Shown here piece after piece: positions 28,103 through 38,163 of a stretch of DNA of 64,000 nucleotides. The stretch comes from Pseudomonas sp. MM223. Its GTDB lineage: Bacteria > Pseudomonadota > Gammaproteobacteria > Pseudomonadales > Pseudomonadaceae. Each line of letters starts with the position of its first letter. Positions within the stretch are counted from its first letter, which is position 1. Below the pieces are notes generated by a model that saw only the letters and a list, made by a program, of their open reading frames with translations, was not told where the DNA came from and searched no databases. The DNA lies in NCBI GenBank assembly GCA_947090765.1, contig OX352322.1, positions 639,501 through 703,500 on the forward strand. The letters run 5' to 3'. Both the position numbers and the translations under genes were made by a program.

Positions 28103-30280
28103 ATGAACGGTTTCAAACGTGTGGGGAGCCCGCGACGGGCTCGGGGCTGGCTGGTGCTGGGGTTGCTGGCGCCGTTTTCGTTGTCGGCACTGGCTGAAAC
28201 CGTCGCGACCCAGGCGGCAGCCGAGGACAGCGCGCTCGACTTGCCGGCACTGACCATCGAAGGCAACCGCCTTTACGACATGCTGCCCTCGGAAGCCACC
28301 GGTGGCTACAGCGTCGATGCAGCGACCGTGGGCACCAAGACGCCAGCCGCCCTGAAGGACATCCCCCAGTCGATCACCGTGTACACCCAGGACTACGTCA
28401 AAGACCGCCAGTTCGTGCACCTGGATGACCTGGCCAAATACACCGCCGGCCTGCGCACCTTGACCAACGACAGCGGCCGGTCGTCGATCTACGCCCGGGG
28501 TTACGAGTACAGCGAATTCAACATTGACGGCCTGCCGGCGCCAATGGCCAGCATCTTCGGTACCGTACCGTCGCTGGCGGCGTTCGACCGTGTCGAAATC
28601 ATGCGCGGCCCGGCCGGGCTGTTCAGCAGCACCAGTGAACTGGGTGGCATCGTCAACATGGTGCGCAAGCGCCCGACCGCCGAGTTTCAGGGCCACGTCG
28701 AAGGCAGCTATGGCACCTGGGACACCAACCACGAAGAAATCGACCTGAGCGGGCCGCTGGATGACGCTGGCCGCGTGCGCGGGCGTTTCATCGCGTCCCG
28801 TGACGACACCAATGGCGAAGTCGATTACAACGCCAACACCAGCAACAGCTACTACGGTGCGCTGGATGTCGACCTGGACGACGCCACCACGCTGTCGTTC
28901 GGCCTGATGCACGAAGTGAAGAACATCACGCCGCACAATGGCTACCCGGCAACCCTGTCCGGCGACGTGCCCGATTTCAGCCATTCCCGTTTCCTGGGCG
29001 CCGACTGGAACTACTTCGATGGCAAGACCACCGACCTGGTTGCCGAGCTGACCCACCGCTTCGACAACGGCGGTTATGGCCGTATCGCGGCGCGCGGCTC
29101 GCACCGCGACACCAATTACCTGTACGCCTTCACCGCAACCAATGCCACCACCGGTGCCAACTCCGAGCGCGCCAGCGCCCGCGATTTCACCCAGGACACC
29201 TACTCGCTGGACGCCAGCTACAGCCAGCCGTTCGAAACCCTCGGGCAGGTCAGCGAATTTGTGGTCGGCACCGACTACAAGAACTACGACACCGAATACC
29301 TCAACGGCACCACTAACCTGGGCGCCATCAACGTCAACACCTATTCGCCCAAGCAGTTCGCCAAACCATCGCCCAACTACAGCACCGAGACCGGCATGCA
29401 GGAAGAGGAGTACGGCCTGTATTCCAAGGTCACCTTCCGCCCGATCGAGCGCCTGGCGCTGATTGCCGGTGGCCGCTTCAGCTGGTACCGCGGTGATTTC
29501 TACACCACCACCCTGAGCAGCGGTGCCAGCACCAACGACAGCAAGCGTGTCGATGGCCACTTCACCCCGTATGGTGGGCTGGTCTACGACCTGACCGAGA
29601 ACCATGCGCTGTACGCCAGCTATTCGCAGGTGTTCAAGCCGCAGTCCGACACCGACAGCAATGGCCGGGTGTTGAAACCGCGTGAAGGCGAGCAATACGA
29701 GTTTGGCCTGAAGAGCAGCTACTTTGGCGGCGACCTGAATACCCGCTTCTCGGTATTCCGCCTGACCGACAAGAACCGCGCCACTACCGAGTACGACGAG
29801 GACGGTGTAGACACCAACTTCTCGGTTGCCTCCGGCAAAACCCGCGTCAAAGGCGCTGAAGTGGAGGTGAGCGGCAAGCTGACGCCAAACTGGGAACTGC
29901 TGGCCGGCTACACCTGGATGGAAACCGAAACCCTCAAGGGTGATGCCGAAACCACATTCTTCATCATGCCGCGCAACCAGGCTTCGCTGTGGAGCAAGTA
30001 CACCATCAGCCAAGGCCCGCTGTCTGGCTTGGCCATTGGCGGCGGTGTGTCGGCGATGAGCAGCTTCTACGCCGAGAACGGTGGCGTGCGTATCGATGCA
30101 CCCGGCTATGCCACGGTAGACGCGATGCTGTCGTACCCGGTTACCTCGAAGCTGACGGCCACCTTCAACGTCAACAACCTGTTCGATCGGGACTACCTGT
30201 CGCGGGTGGGATCGACGTCGACGTTCAACTTCTACGGGCCGTCGCGCAGCATGATGGTTGGGGCGCGGTATGACTTCTGA
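28103..30280 (+). CDS. TonB-dependent siderophore receptor
   Basis: A 725-residue outer-membrane receptor of the FhuE/FpvA/FoxA family (TonB-siderophore type). The signal peptide runs to about residue 33. The plug has PQSITVYTQDYVKDR and RVEIMRGPAGLFSSTSELGGIVNMVRKRP, and the barrel ends with the terminal aromatic MMVGARYDF. There is no N-terminal FecA-type signalling domain; regulation is probably through the adjacent two-component system plus Fur. The ATG at 28103 follows aaggg. The ligand is unknown, and the adjacent esterase suggests a catecholate or other ester-containing siderophore. Confidence 0.92.
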   Translation: MNGFKRVGSPRRARGWLVLGLLAPFSLSALAETVATQAAAEDSALDLPALTIEGNRLYDMLPSEATGGYSVDAATVGTKTPAALKDIPQSITVYTQDYVKDRQFVHLDDLAKYTAGLRTLTNDSGRSSIYARGYEYSEFNIDGLPAPMASIFGTVPSLAAFDRVEIMRGPAGLFSSTSELGGIVNMVRKRPTAEFQGHVEGSYGTWDTNHEEIDLSGPLDDAGRVRGRFIASRDDTNGEVDYNANTSNSYYGALDVDLDDATTLSFGLMHEVKNITPHNGYPATLSGDVPDFSHSRFLGADWNYFDGKTTDLVAELTHRFDNGGYGRIAARGSHRDTNYLYAFTATNATTGANSERASARDFTQDTYSLDASYSQPFETLGQVSEFVVGTDYKNYDTEYLNGTTNLGAINVNTYSPKQFAKPSPNYSTETGMQEEEYGLYSKVTFRPIERLALIAGGRFSWYRGDFYTTTLSSGASTNDSKRVDGHFTPYGGLVYDLTENHALYASYSQVFKPQSDTDSNGRVLKPREGEQYEFGLKSSYFGGDLNTRFSVFRLTDKNRATTEYDEDGVDTNFSVASGKTRVKGAEVEVSGKLTPNWELLAGYTWMETETLKGDAETTFFIMPRNQASLWSKYTISQGPLSGLAIGGGVSAMSSFYAENGGVRIDAPGYATVDAMLSYPVTSKLTATFNVNNLFDRDYLSRVGSTSTFNFYGPSRSMMVGARYDF

Positions 30281-30571
30281 TGGGGCGATATGGCAGAGGT
30301 CGCTCTTATTGAAAAATAGATAACTTGATCGTTTGCCACGCCTGTTTTTGGCGCCGGCTTACCGGCGCCATGGACCAGGAATTTTTTTGTAGTACGGCGT
30401 GTGCAATAGGTGAAGGCGCACTAAAGTGTAGCCCGAGCGGAGCGCTTGGCTGCGTAGGCAGGAGGTCGGCAAGGACGCAACAACGTTGTTGAGATGGACG
30501 GCTGGTATTGAGGAGTAGGCCCCATGTAGACAATTCAACTGTTAGTGTCCTGGTATCCCTGTGAGGGGAAT
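30281..30571. other. intergenic region with a GC-rich hairpin
   Basis: This 291-bp gap holds no convincing gene. The hairpin ggcgccgg-ctta-ccggcgcc (30350-30369) is followed 12 nt later by a run of seven T (30382-30388). It could terminate receptor transcription, although the T-run is farther than usual. The rest is AT-richer and leads into the low-GC glycosyltransferase gene. Confidence 0.4.
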
Positions 30572-31783
30572 ATGATTGAAGACCCATACATGCTGTTCAC
30601 CCGAATTCCTGTGGTGGTAGACGAGCAAGGCAATGTGTTCACAGACCCCTTGTGGGTCAAAGATATAGAGCTTCATTTAACCTACATAAAAAACTTTGGC
30701 ATGTGCTGCCCTGTGGAGAGAGGCGGCAACGTCGACGGGCTGCAAAGCATCAGCCATCTGGATGTGAAATGGCTTTTTGGGTTGCGCAAAGACCATGGCC
30801 TTGCTTCGGTATTGAAGAATCTTATTCCGAATTTCATCACCGTCATCAATGCCTGCAAACAGGCCAGGATCGTTCATTCTGACGGGGCGGGTTGGGCATT
30901 TCCTTTGTCCTTTTACCTGTTGCCGCTCAAACCGTTATTCCGCTTTCAATGGGTGATTGTCATAGAGTCTTCATTCTGGATGTTGGCGCAAGGGCAGGCA
31001 CGCACCCTCAGAGCAATCTTCGAGCACCATATACACACCCAGTTATTGAAGTGCTGCCTGAAGTTGGCGAATGCCAGGATATTTACTCAGTCTTTCTACA
31101 AAGAGTACTTTCTTGGGCGTAACAACAGCCGCACGTTGATCAACCCCGCCAGCTGGCTCGATAAGAAATTCATGGCCTCTCCAGAGGCCGTCAGAGAAAG
31201 ATTCGAAGGCAGGCGCAACCAGACACTCAACTTGCTTTACCCATCACGGCTGGTTTTGGATAAAGGTGTTCTGGTCGTGCTTGAGGCCATTGAACAACTG
31301 GACGCCGAAGGCATTGATATCACCGTTACCCTCATGGGGGAGGGTGATTTGAAAGCGCACTGCCTACGCTTTGCTGCTGAAAACCGTCGCGGCGTCGAGG
31401 TGAGGTTTCAAAACGCAGTTGATTATGGCAAAGACTTTTTCAGCATCATTGCCCGGCATGACTGGTTGTTGGTGCCAACATTGAAGCAGGAACAACCCCG
31501 AATCATTTTTGACGCGTTCAGCCAAGGCGTTCCCGTTATCGGTTCTGACACATCCGGGGTGCTGGACATTACCAGCAAGCACAACGCGCTCACGTTTGAA
31601 ACCGGCAACCCGTCCAGCCTGGCTGACCGCATTCGTCATGCTGCCCGGCATCCCGAACTGGCGTTGGAGATGGGGTTGGCAGGGTTGGAGTATGCGACGG
31701 GGAAAACCCACTTGCAGATGCATCAGGTTCGCGAGGAATTCCTGAAGAGCAGTTTGACCCCCTCTGCCAGCCCGCGTAACTGA
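30572..31783 (+). CDS. GT4-type glycosyltransferase, orphan
   Basis: A 403-residue glycosyltransferase with a C-terminal GT-B/GT4 domain. LLYPSRLVLDKGVLVVLEAIEQL matches the start of the Glycos_transf_1 domain, LMGEGDLKAHC follows, and EQPRIIFDAFSQGVPVIGSDTSG is the donor-binding E-x7-E-like region, although the first Glu lies in EQPR and the second is replaced by Asp. No other polysaccharide genes are nearby. Base composition is visibly lower in GC than the neighbours, which suggests transfer. The ATG at 30572 is preceded by gagggga. Donor and acceptor are unknown. Confidence 0.75.
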   Translation: MIEDPYMLFTRIPVVVDEQGNVFTDPLWVKDIELHLTYIKNFGMCCPVERGGNVDGLQSISHLDVKWLFGLRKDHGLASVLKNLIPNFITVINACKQARIVHSDGAGWAFPLSFYLLPLKPLFRFQWVIVIESSFWMLAQGQARTLRAIFEHHIHTQLLKCCLKLANARIFTQSFYKEYFLGRNNSRTLINPASWLDKKFMASPEAVRERFEGRRNQTLNLLYPSRLVLDKGVLVVLEAIEQLDAEGIDITVTLMGEGDLKAHCLRFAAENRRGVEVRFQNAVDYGKDFFSIIARHDWLLVPTLKQEQPRIIFDAFSQGVPVIGSDTSGVLDITSKHNALTFETGNPSSLADRIRHAARHPELALEMGLAGLEYATGKTHLQMHQVREEFLKSSLTPSASPRN

Positions 31784-31830
31784 CATCACGCACGACGGCT
31801 ACGGCCTTGGCTATTCGTTCGGGCATTAAA

Positions 31831-31851
31831 AAGCCGGCTTGTGGCCGGCTT
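31831..31851 (-). terminator. intrinsic terminator (minus strand)
   Basis: Read on the minus strand, the stem aagccggc/gccggctt with a 5-nt loop is followed by a T-tract (tttaat). It faces transcription from the cI-like regulator gene about 200 bp away, and it may also fold at the end of the convergent glycosyltransferase transcript. Confidence 0.65.
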
Positions 31852-32054
31852 CTCGGGGACGCTTCCGACTAATTTATGGTAAGCCGCAATCGCCTTAACT
31901 GTGTGGCCATCAAAGGCCTGAAAGAGATGGCAGATGCCCGTGTGGGATATCGCCGAGCCCTCTGGACCGCGGCTCGCGCCGGTCGGGGCTTAATGTGCGG
32001 CGTAGCATACAAGGGCACGCGCAGGATGCCCAGCAAAAAATGGCACAGGTTGTT
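31852..32054. other. intergenic region without recognised gene
   Basis: This stretch lies between the terminator and the stop of the cI-like regulator. A short open frame on the plus strand shows no coding signature or family resemblance. Nothing else was recognised. Confidence 0.3.
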
Positions 32055-32762
32055 TCAGCCGGGCCGCTGCTGGCGGAAATGCGACCAGTGGAATACCCAG
32101 CCGATAATCTCCAGGCCCTGCGCCTGGCGCTGGGCGGGGGTGTAGCGTTCGGCGGCGTAATTACGCCGGTCATGGCTGTGCAAGTACAGCGTGCCCTGTG
32201 GGCCGAGGCTGAGGTTGTTTACCCTGAGCACGCCATTGTGCAGCAGTGCATAGGTTTCACCCTCTATTACCTGTGTCATGCCCAGGTCCACGGCCAAGGT
32301 GGCCTCCAGCGGCACAAGCGGCACCATGTTGCTGGCGGGCATGGCCAGGCAGATGGCGTTGTCGGCGTGGACACCCAGCCGTTTCAACGCTTTTGCGGGC
32401 AGGCGCAGGTGTTTGCTGGCCACCGGCGAAAGCAGGCCGTTTTGCAGTTCGTAAAAGGGCACCTTCAGCTCCCGGGCACGGTGTGCCGACAGTGGGCTGA
32501 GCGGGTTTGCTGGTGCCTGCCGAGGCCGTGGCGGGTAGTTGCGCTGGATTGCGTTGGGGTGTTTGGGCCCTTCGCCCGTGCGCAGCCAGCGCCGATGCAC
32601 ACAGAACAGGTCGGCCAGTTCGTCCAGGCGGGCCAGGGGCACGCCGCGTTTGAACCAGTTATTGACGTGCTGCGGTGTGACGCTGCGCTGAGCGGCGAAA
32701 TCGGAAGGGGACAGGCCACATTCGTGAAGAAGGGCTTTGAGGCGGTCGCCGGAAGTGTTCAT
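32055..32762 (-). CDS. cI/LexA-like XRE-family regulator with degenerate S24 domain
   Basis: A 235-residue protein. The N-terminal helix-turn-helix (about 5-65) includes LSPSDFAAQRSVTPQHVNNWFKRG. The C-terminal domain has the S24 peptidase-like fold of phage repressors (CLAMPASNMVPLVPLEATLAVDLG...YALLHNGVLRVNNLSL). The catalytic GDSM serine context reads ASNM and the expected lysine region reads RVNNL, so self-cleavage is doubtful. There are no phage genes next to it, so it may be a domesticated repressor. Targets are unknown. Confidence 0.75.
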   Translation of the reverse strand: MNTSGDRLKALLHECGLSPSDFAAQRSVTPQHVNNWFKRGVPLARLDELADLFCVHRRWLRTGEGPKHPNAIQRNYPPRPRQAPANPLSPLSAHRARELKVPFYELQNGLLSPVASKHLRLPAKALKRLGVHADNAICLAMPASNMVPLVPLEATLAVDLGMTQVIEGETYALLHNGVLRVNNLSLGPQGTLYLHSHDRRNYAAERYTPAQRQAQGLEIIGWVFHWSHFRQQRPG

Positions 32763-32910
32763 AGGGGCGAGTGTAGCGACGGGGTACCTGTAAGGAAATG
32801 AACCGGTTGTTGACGGGATTTGTACGAAAAGTGCCTGTTTGTAGGGCGTTGGTGTAGGACTGCGTAGGACTTTTTACCGGCGAAGGTTTTGCCGCCGAAT
32901 CGGACATAAA

Positions 32911-32932
32911 AAAACCCGCCGGAGCGGGTTTT
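32911..32932 (-). terminator. terminator downstream of ppa
   Basis: The symmetric hairpin aaaacccgc-cgga-gcgggtttt has A/T tracts on both sides, so it can act in both directions. It lies 15 nt beyond the ppa stop. Confidence 0.85.
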
Positions 32933-32946
32933 TTTTACAACCGGTA

Positions 32947-33474
32947 TCAGCCTTTGTAGGCAGCAACCGATTTGGTGATCGCGGCACGGGCGGCGTCAGC
33001 GCCATCCCAGCCTTCGATCTTGACCCACTTGCCCTTCTCGAGATCTTTGTAGTTGGCAAAGAAGTGCTCGATCTGCTGGATCAGCAGGGCTGGCAGGTCG
33101 GTGTATTCCTTCACGTCAATGTACAGCTGCGACAGCTTGTCGTGAGGAACAGCGATGACCTTGGCGTCGCCGCCGCCGTCGTCGGTCATGTTCAGTACGC
33201 CAACCGGACGCGCGCGGATAACCGAACCTGGCGCTACCGGGTAAGGGGTAACCACCAGCACGTCCAGCGGGTCACCGTCGTCAGCCAGGGTGTTCGGGAT
33301 GAAGCCATAGTTGGCTGGGTAGAACATCGGGGTGGCCATGAAACGGTCGACGAACAGGGTGTCGCTGTCCTTGTCGATCTCGTATTTGATCGGCGCGTGG
33401 TTGGCCGGGATTTCGATGGCGACGTAGATGTCGTTCGGCAGGTCTTTGCCCGCCGGAATCTTGCTGTAGCTCAT
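32947..33474 (-). CDS. ppa: inorganic pyrophosphatase
   Basis: A 175-residue soluble family I pyrophosphatase that drives biosynthetic reactions by hydrolysing PPi. Catalytic motifs are present: [38 protein letters not shown] (metal-binding Asp cluster), KVIAVP and [13 protein letters not shown]. Family-typical length. It ends at a strong terminator. Confidence 0.97.
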   Translation of the reverse strand: MSYSKIPAGKDLPNDIYVAIEIPANHAPIKYEIDKDSDTLFVDRFMATPMFYPANYGFIPNTLADDGDPLDVLVVTPYPVAPGSVIRARPVGVLNMTDDGGGDAKVIAVPHDKLSQLYIDVKEYTDLPALLIQQIEHFFANYKDLEKGKWVKIEGWDGADAARAAITKSVAAYKG

Positions 33475-33567
33475 TGGGCAGTGCCCCCGTGTTTGACCAA
33501 AAAAGTGGCGGCGATTATAGGCACATTCTGCCGGGGCATGCCACGCCTGGCCTGATGTGCGGCCCCG

Positions 33568-34384
33568 TCAGGCGTGGCTTTCGCGGTAATCGGGATGTTC
33601 GGCCTGCAGCCGGTGCAGCCGCGCCAGCGGGTCTTGCCGGTAGAACTGCGACAACTGGCGGTAGACCAATGGATAAGCCTGATGCAGCAGGTCGGGGGCA
33701 CTAAAGAAGTATTCGCTGGTAACGGCAAAGAACTCCGCCGGGTTTTCCGCAGCATAGGGGTCGATGGCGGTTTCGGCGTCGGGGTTGTTGTCCAGCTGGC
33801 GGTTGAGGTCGTCGTAGGCCTGCTGCATGGCCGTTGCCCACTCATCCACCGGCATGCCGCTGTGTAGCGGCGGCAAGCCGTTGGCATCGCCATTGAGCAT
33901 GTCGAGCTTGTGCGCCAGCTCATGGATGACCAGGTTGTAGGCCTCCCAGCCACCACTGGCCAGCACGCCGTTCCAGGCCAGGATGATTGGCCCCTGTTGC
34001 CAGGCCTCGCCGCTGTGTTCGCCGTCCCATACGTGCTCCACGCCACTGGCATCGCGATGGCGCTGTGGGCTCTTGAAGTCGTCGGGGTACAGGATGATTT
34101 CGTGGAAGCCCTGGTACCAGTTCAGCTTCACCCAGGTGCAGCAGCGGCAACTGCGCCTGGGCGGCCAGCAACAGGCGTTGCTCGTCGTCGGGTTCGACAC
34201 CTGGCAGGCAAGTGAGGTGCTTGTCGAGCAGGAACAGGATGCAGGCTTCGCGCAGCCAGTGGTCTTCATCGTCACTGATGCCGTCCAGCATGGGCAGGCG
34301 CTCGCGCACGGCCTGCCACTGCTTTGGTTCGATGGGGTAGCGCGCCAGCGCGCGCTTGCGCCGCCAGGCGCTGAACGACCACAT
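33568..34384 (-). pseudogene. mtfA: MtfA-type zinc peptidase (frameshifted)
   Basis: From the ATG at 34384, frame 1 encodes MWSFSAWRRKRAL and LPMLDGISDDEDHWLREACILFL, the conserved MtfA N-terminus. A second frame carries NWYQGFHEIILYPDDF, the metallopeptidase site HELAHKLDMLNGDANG and SEYFF, ending at 33568. The switch lies near 34120-34135. The length is 3n+1, and removing one base (gaagctg to gaactg on the coding strand) would restore about 271 residues. MtfA (peptidase M90) regulates the glucose PTS through Mlc in E. coli; its pseudomonad role is unclear. A sequencing error is plausible. Confidence 0.82.
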
Positions 34385-34404
34385 GCCTGCTGTTCTCTAA
34401 GTGT

Positions 34405-35052
34405 TCAGTGAGCCTTGGCAGTACGGCCCAGGCGGCCGCGCAACAGGCCGAGGATCATCGGCACCAGCGACAGGATGATGATGCCCACCACCATCAGCGA
34501 CAGGTGCTGCTTGATGAATGGCACGTTGCCGAAGAAGTAGCCCAGGGTTACCAGGCCGCCGACCCACAGGATTGAGCCGGCAACACTGAAGCCAAGGAAG
34601 CGTGGGTAATGCATGTGGGCGATGCCGGCGACGAACGGTGCGAACGTGCGCAGGATGGGCAGGAAGCGCGCCAACGTCACGGTTTTACCGCCATGGCGCT
34701 CATAGAACTCGTGGGTGCGCTGCAGGTAGTCGCGGCGGAATATCTTCGAGTTGGGGTTGTTGAACAACCGCTCGCCGGCTGTTCGGCCGATCACGTAGTT
34801 GGTGCTGTCGCCCAGGATTGCGGCAGCCATCAACAGGCCAGCCAGCAGCACCGGGTCCATACCGCCACCCGCCGCTACGGCGCCGGCGATGAACAACAGC
34901 GAGTCGCCCGGCAGGAAGGGCATTACCACCAGCCCGGTTTCGCAGAAGATCACGGTGAAAAGGATGGCGTAGATCCAGGGACCGTAATTGGTGACCAGCA
35001 GATCGAGGTAGGCATCGAGATGCAGGATAAGGTCCAACGGGTTGAAATCCAT
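34405..35052 (-). CDS. DedA-family membrane protein
   Basis: A 215-residue inner-membrane protein of the DedA/SNARE-associated family. Characteristic sequences are ETGLVVMPFLPGDSLLFIAG, GDSTNYVIGRTAGERLF, FYERHGGKTVTLARFLPILRTFAPFVAG and NVPFIKQHL. DedA proteins contribute to membrane homeostasis, and some flip undecaprenyl phosphate or other lipids. The ATG at 35052 is preferred because it gives the usual short N-terminus. It is next to mtfA on the same strand. Confidence 0.9.
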   Translation of the reverse strand: MDFNPLDLILHLDAYLDLLVTNYGPWIYAILFTVIFCETGLVVMPFLPGDSLLFIAGAVAAGGGMDPVLLAGLLMAAAILGDSTNYVIGRTAGERLFNNPNSKIFRRDYLQRTHEFYERHGGKTVTLARFLPILRTFAPFVAGIAHMHYPRFLGFSVAGSILWVGGLVTLGYFFGNVPFIKQHLSLMVVGIIILSLVPMILGLLRGRLGRTAKAH

Positions 35053-35210
35053 GTACAGCACCTGTGTTCTTGGGCGTAGGCTGGGTTACCTGGGGATGGG
35101 TAAATTTTCACACATGACAGATGGGGCATTATACGGCTAAGTGAGGATCATGCCCGGGGAGTTTGTAGCGGGGGGTTACGATAGGGAGGGTTTGTGTCAA
35201 CACAGAGCAC

Positions 35211-35305
35211 CTGTAGGAGCAGCCTTGTGCTGCGAAGAGGCCAGTAATGCCACAGGCAATTTTTTGCCATACCGGCCCTTTCGCAGCGCAAGGCTGCTCC
35301 TACAA
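35211..35305. repeat. REP element pair
   Basis: Inverted REP copies, tgtaggagcagccttgtgctgcgaa and ttcgcagcgcaaggctgctccta, lie between the DedA promoter region and the end of the acetyltransferase gene. Confidence 0.85.
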
Positions 35306-35328
35306 ATGCGGTGCAGGGTTTTGAGAGG

Positions 35329-35787
35329 TCAATCCTGGCTGATGGGCAGGATGTAGCTCTTGAACTCGGTATCTTCACGAAACCCGATGGATTCGTAGGT
35401 TTTGTGCGCAACCTCGTTGTCCGCGCTGGTCGACACCCGCATGCGCACGGCGTTGGTCTCTTTGGCCATTTTCTTGGCTTCACGCATCAGGTGGTCGGCC
35501 ACCAGCATGCGCCGCGAGTCTTCGGCCACATAGATGTCGTTGAGAATCCACACCCGCTTGAGCGACAGCGACGAGAAACTCGGGTAAAGCTGGCAAAAGC
35601 CCATCAGCTTGCCGTCGTCATCATCGGGAAGTGCCAGGTAAATCACCGATTCATCCCGCTTCAGGCGCTTTTCCAGGAAGCTGCGCGAGCTGTCGGGGTA
35701 GGGTAGCTGCCCGTAGAACTCACGGTATTTGACGAACAATGGTGTGAGCAGGTCGAGGTGTTCCAGGGTTGCCTTGATGATGCGCAT
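35329..35787 (-). CDS. GNAT-family N-acetyltransferase
   Basis: A 152-residue acetyltransferase. The acetyl-CoA-binding region reads DDIYVAEDSRRMLVADHLMREAKKMA, corresponding to the V-x-x-x-x-R/Q-x-x-G/A loop, and VRMRVSTSADNEVAHKTYESIGF is the C-terminal N-x-x-A...Y-x-x-x-G-F motif. The substrate is unknown. It ends near a REP pair and lies downstream of eutC. Confidence 0.85.
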   Translation of the reverse strand: MRIIKATLEHLDLLTPLFVKYREFYGQLPYPDSSRSFLEKRLKRDESVIYLALPDDDDGKLMGFCQLYPSFSSLSLKRVWILNDIYVAEDSRRMLVADHLMREAKKMAKETNAVRMRVSTSADNEVAHKTYESIGFREDTEFKSYILPISQD

Positions 35788-35895
35788 GTGCGGCCCTCAG
35801 AGTCCATTTGGGGAAACAGCGAAATGCCAGCAGCGTTCAAGGGCATGCTGCCCAATGCGCGTCACAAGTGCAATCCGCCTTCCGTGACATGTTCT

Positions 35896-36720
35896 TTACC
35901 CTTTGCCGAGCAGGAAGTTGCCTTTCTGGTTGCCGGCAGGTTCACTTTCCAGGCTATGGACCTCGGCTTCGTCCTTTAGATTCACCCCGGAAAGCTGGCG
36001 CCGGCAAGCTTCGCGCATCAAGTACAGCAAGCGGTGCGCCGCCATGCCATAGCTCAACCCCTCCAGGCGGATGTTGGAAATGCAGTTGCGGTAGGCATCG
36101 GTCAGGCCAACCTTGGGCGCGTAGGTGAAATACAGGCCAAGGCTGTCGGGCGAGCTTAGCCCCGGGCGCTCGCCGATCAGCATCACTGTCATCCGTGCGC
36201 CCAGCAGTTCACCAACCTCGTCGGCCACCGCCACGCGGCCCTGCTGCACCAGCACAACCGGGGCGCTGGTCCAGCCATCGGCGGCAGCCTGCTCCTCGAA
36301 GCGGGTCAGGAACGGCAAGGTATGGCGGTGCACAGCCAGGGCTGAAAGGCCATCGGCGACCACAATGGCCAGGTCGACACCGCCGGGGTTGGCCTGGGCA
36401 TGCTGGCGCAGGGTGGCAATCGACTCTTCATTCAGGCGTCGGCCCAGGTCCGGGCGTTGCAGGTACTGGTGGCGGTCACTGGCGGCGCTGTGCAGCACCA
36501 GGCTTTCGCGCCCGCGGTCACCCAGTTGGGTAGCCAGGCCGGCGTGGTCGAAGGCCAGGTGCACGGCATCGCGGGCCTGGGCATGGGCGAACTGGAAGTC
36601 CAGCTGCGCCCCGGTCGGCAGGCTGGTGCCGGCACGGCCCAGGGCGATGCGTGCCGGGGTCAGGTTGCGCAGGGCCAGCCAAGGGTTGTCGGGGGTAGGC
36701 GTGCGATGGTCCATGGTCAT
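35896..36720 (-). CDS. eutC: ethanolamine ammonia-lyase small subunit
   Basis: A 274-residue small chain of adenosylcobalamin-dependent ethanolamine ammonia-lyase. Family motifs include [44 protein letters not shown] and [20 protein letters not shown]. With EutB it cleaves ethanolamine to acetaldehyde and ammonia. It starts 2 nt after the eutB stop and is the last gene of the eat-eutB-eutC operon. Confidence 0.96.
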   Translation of the reverse strand: MTMDHRTPTPDNPWLALRNLTPARIALGRAGTSLPTGAQLDFQFAHAQARDAVHLAFDHAGLATQLGDRGRESLVLHSAASDRHQYLQRPDLGRRLNEESIATLRQHAQANPGGVDLAIVVADGLSALAVHRHTLPFLTRFEEQAAADGWTSAPVVLVQQGRVAVADEVGELLGARMTVMLIGERPGLSSPDSLGLYFTYAPKVGLTDAYRNCISNIRLEGLSYGMAAHRLLYLMREACRRQLSGVNLKDEAEVHSLESEPAGNQKGNFLLGKG

Positions 36721-36722
36721 CC

Positions 36723-38117
36723 CTATGCAAGCTGTGCCAAGGCCTGGCGGAAGGCCGGTGGCAGGTTGTCACCAAAGCGCACCCGGCCATCGGCCTGGGT
36801 GAAGATGCCGGTGCGGGCCAGCCATGCCTCGAACTCTGGCCCGGGCTTCAGCCCCAGGGTCTGGCGCGCGTACAGCGCGTCGTGGAACGAGGTGGTCTGG
36901 TAGTTGAGCATGATGTCGTCGGAGCCGGGGATGCCCATGATGAAGTTGATCCCGGCCACCCCAAGCAGGGTCAGCAGGGTGTCCATGTCGTCCTGGTCGG
37001 CTTCGGCGTGGTTGGTGTAGCAGATATCACAACCCATCGGCACACCCAGCAGCTTGCCGCAGAAGTGGTCTTCAAGGCCCGCGCGGATGATCTGCTTGCC
37101 GTTGTACAGGTACTCCGGGCCGATAAAACCGACCACGGTATTGACCAGAAACGGCTTGAAGTGACGGGCCACGGCATAGGCGCGGGTTTCGCAGGTTTGC
37201 TGGTCGACGCCATGGTGGGCGTTGGCCGACAGTGCGCTGCCCTGGCCGGTTTCGAAATACATCAGGTTTTGCCCGAGGGTGCCGCGTTTCAGCGACAGGC
37301 CCGCTTCGTAACCTTCCTGCAACACGTTCAGGTTGATGCCAAACCCGGCGTTGGCGGCCTCGGTGCCGGCAATGGACTGGAACACCAGGTCCAGCGGCAC
37401 GCCGCGGTTGATGGCCTCGATCGAGGTGGTGACATGGGTCAGCACACAGGCCTGGGTGGGGATGTCATAGCGCTGGATAATGGCGTCGAGCATTTCCAGC
37501 AGGGCACAGATCGAGGCGATGCTGTCGGTGGCCGGGTTGATGCCAATCATCGCGTCGCCGTTGCCGTACAGCAGGCCGTCGAGAATGCTGGCAGCGATGC
37601 CGGCCGGCTCGTCGGTCGGGTGGTTGGGCTGCAACCGGGTCGACAAGCGCCCGCGCAGGCCCATGGTGCCGCGGAACCGGGTGACCACGCGAATCTTCTG
37701 CGCCACCAGCACCAGGTCCTGCACGCGCATGATCTTCGACACGGCTGCGGCCATTTCCGGTGTCAGCCCGGGCGCCAGGGCGCGCAGGCTGTCCTCATGG
37801 GCCTCTTCGCTCAGCAGCCAGTCGCGTAGGCCGCCCACGGTCAGGTGGCTGACCGGTGCGAATGCCTGGGCGTCGTGGGTATCGATGATAAGGCGGGTGA
37901 CTTCATCGGCTTCGTAAGGGATCAGGGCTTCATTGAGAAAGTGCGTCAGCGGGATATTGGCCAGCGCCATCTGCGCAGCGACACGCTCGCCGTCATTGCT
38001 GGCCGCGACGCCCGCCAGGTAGTCCCCTGAGCGTGCGGGGCTGGCCTTGGCCATCACGTCCTTGAGGCTATCGAAGCGGTAGACCATGTGGCCGACCGTG
38101 TGTACGAAACTTGCCAT
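36723..38117 (-). CDS. eutB: ethanolamine ammonia-lyase large subunit
   Basis: A 464-residue catalytic TIM-barrel subunit. It shows [29 protein letters not shown] and [19 protein letters not shown]. The start at 38117 ([10 protein letters not shown]) matches relatives. It requires adenosylcobalamin, which fits the BtuF/BtuB genes in this window. It lies between the transporter and eutC in one operon. No microcompartment shell genes are present. Confidence 0.97.
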   Translation of the reverse strand: MASFVHTVGHMVYRFDSLKDVMAKASPARSGDYLAGVAASNDGERVAAQMALANIPLTHFLNEALIPYEADEVTRLIIDTHDAQAFAPVSHLTVGGLRDWLLSEEAHEDSLRALAPGLTPEMAAAVSKIMRVQDLVLVAQKIRVVTRFRGTMGLRGRLSTRLQPNHPTDEPAGIAASILDGLLYGNGDAMIGINPATDSIASICALLEMLDAIIQRYDIPTQACVLTHVTTSIEAINRGVPLDLVFQSIAGTEAANAGFGINLNVLQEGYEAGLSLKRGTLGQNLMYFETGQGSALSANAHHGVDQQTCETRAYAVARHFKPFLVNTVVGFIGPEYLYNGKQIIRAGLEDHFCGKLLGVPMGCDICYTNHAEADQDDMDTLLTLLGVAGINFIMGIPGSDDIMLNYQTTSFHDALYARQTLGLKPGPEFEAWLARTGIFTQADGRVRFGDNLPPAFRQALAQLA

Positions 38118-38163
38118 ACAGAATCTCCAGAGCCGCGGGTTGCCCCGCGGCGGGTGGCGGCGA

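Noticed and set aside
28007..30013. Long open frame on the minus strand opposite the TonB receptor
   Set aside because: It is a compositional shadow of the receptor gene; it lacks family motifs and a plausible start, and the plus-strand protein is clearly real.
31876..32145. Short open frame between the terminator and the cI-like gene
   Set aside because: Translation shows no conserved pattern, and it overlaps the end of the regulator gene on the other strand.
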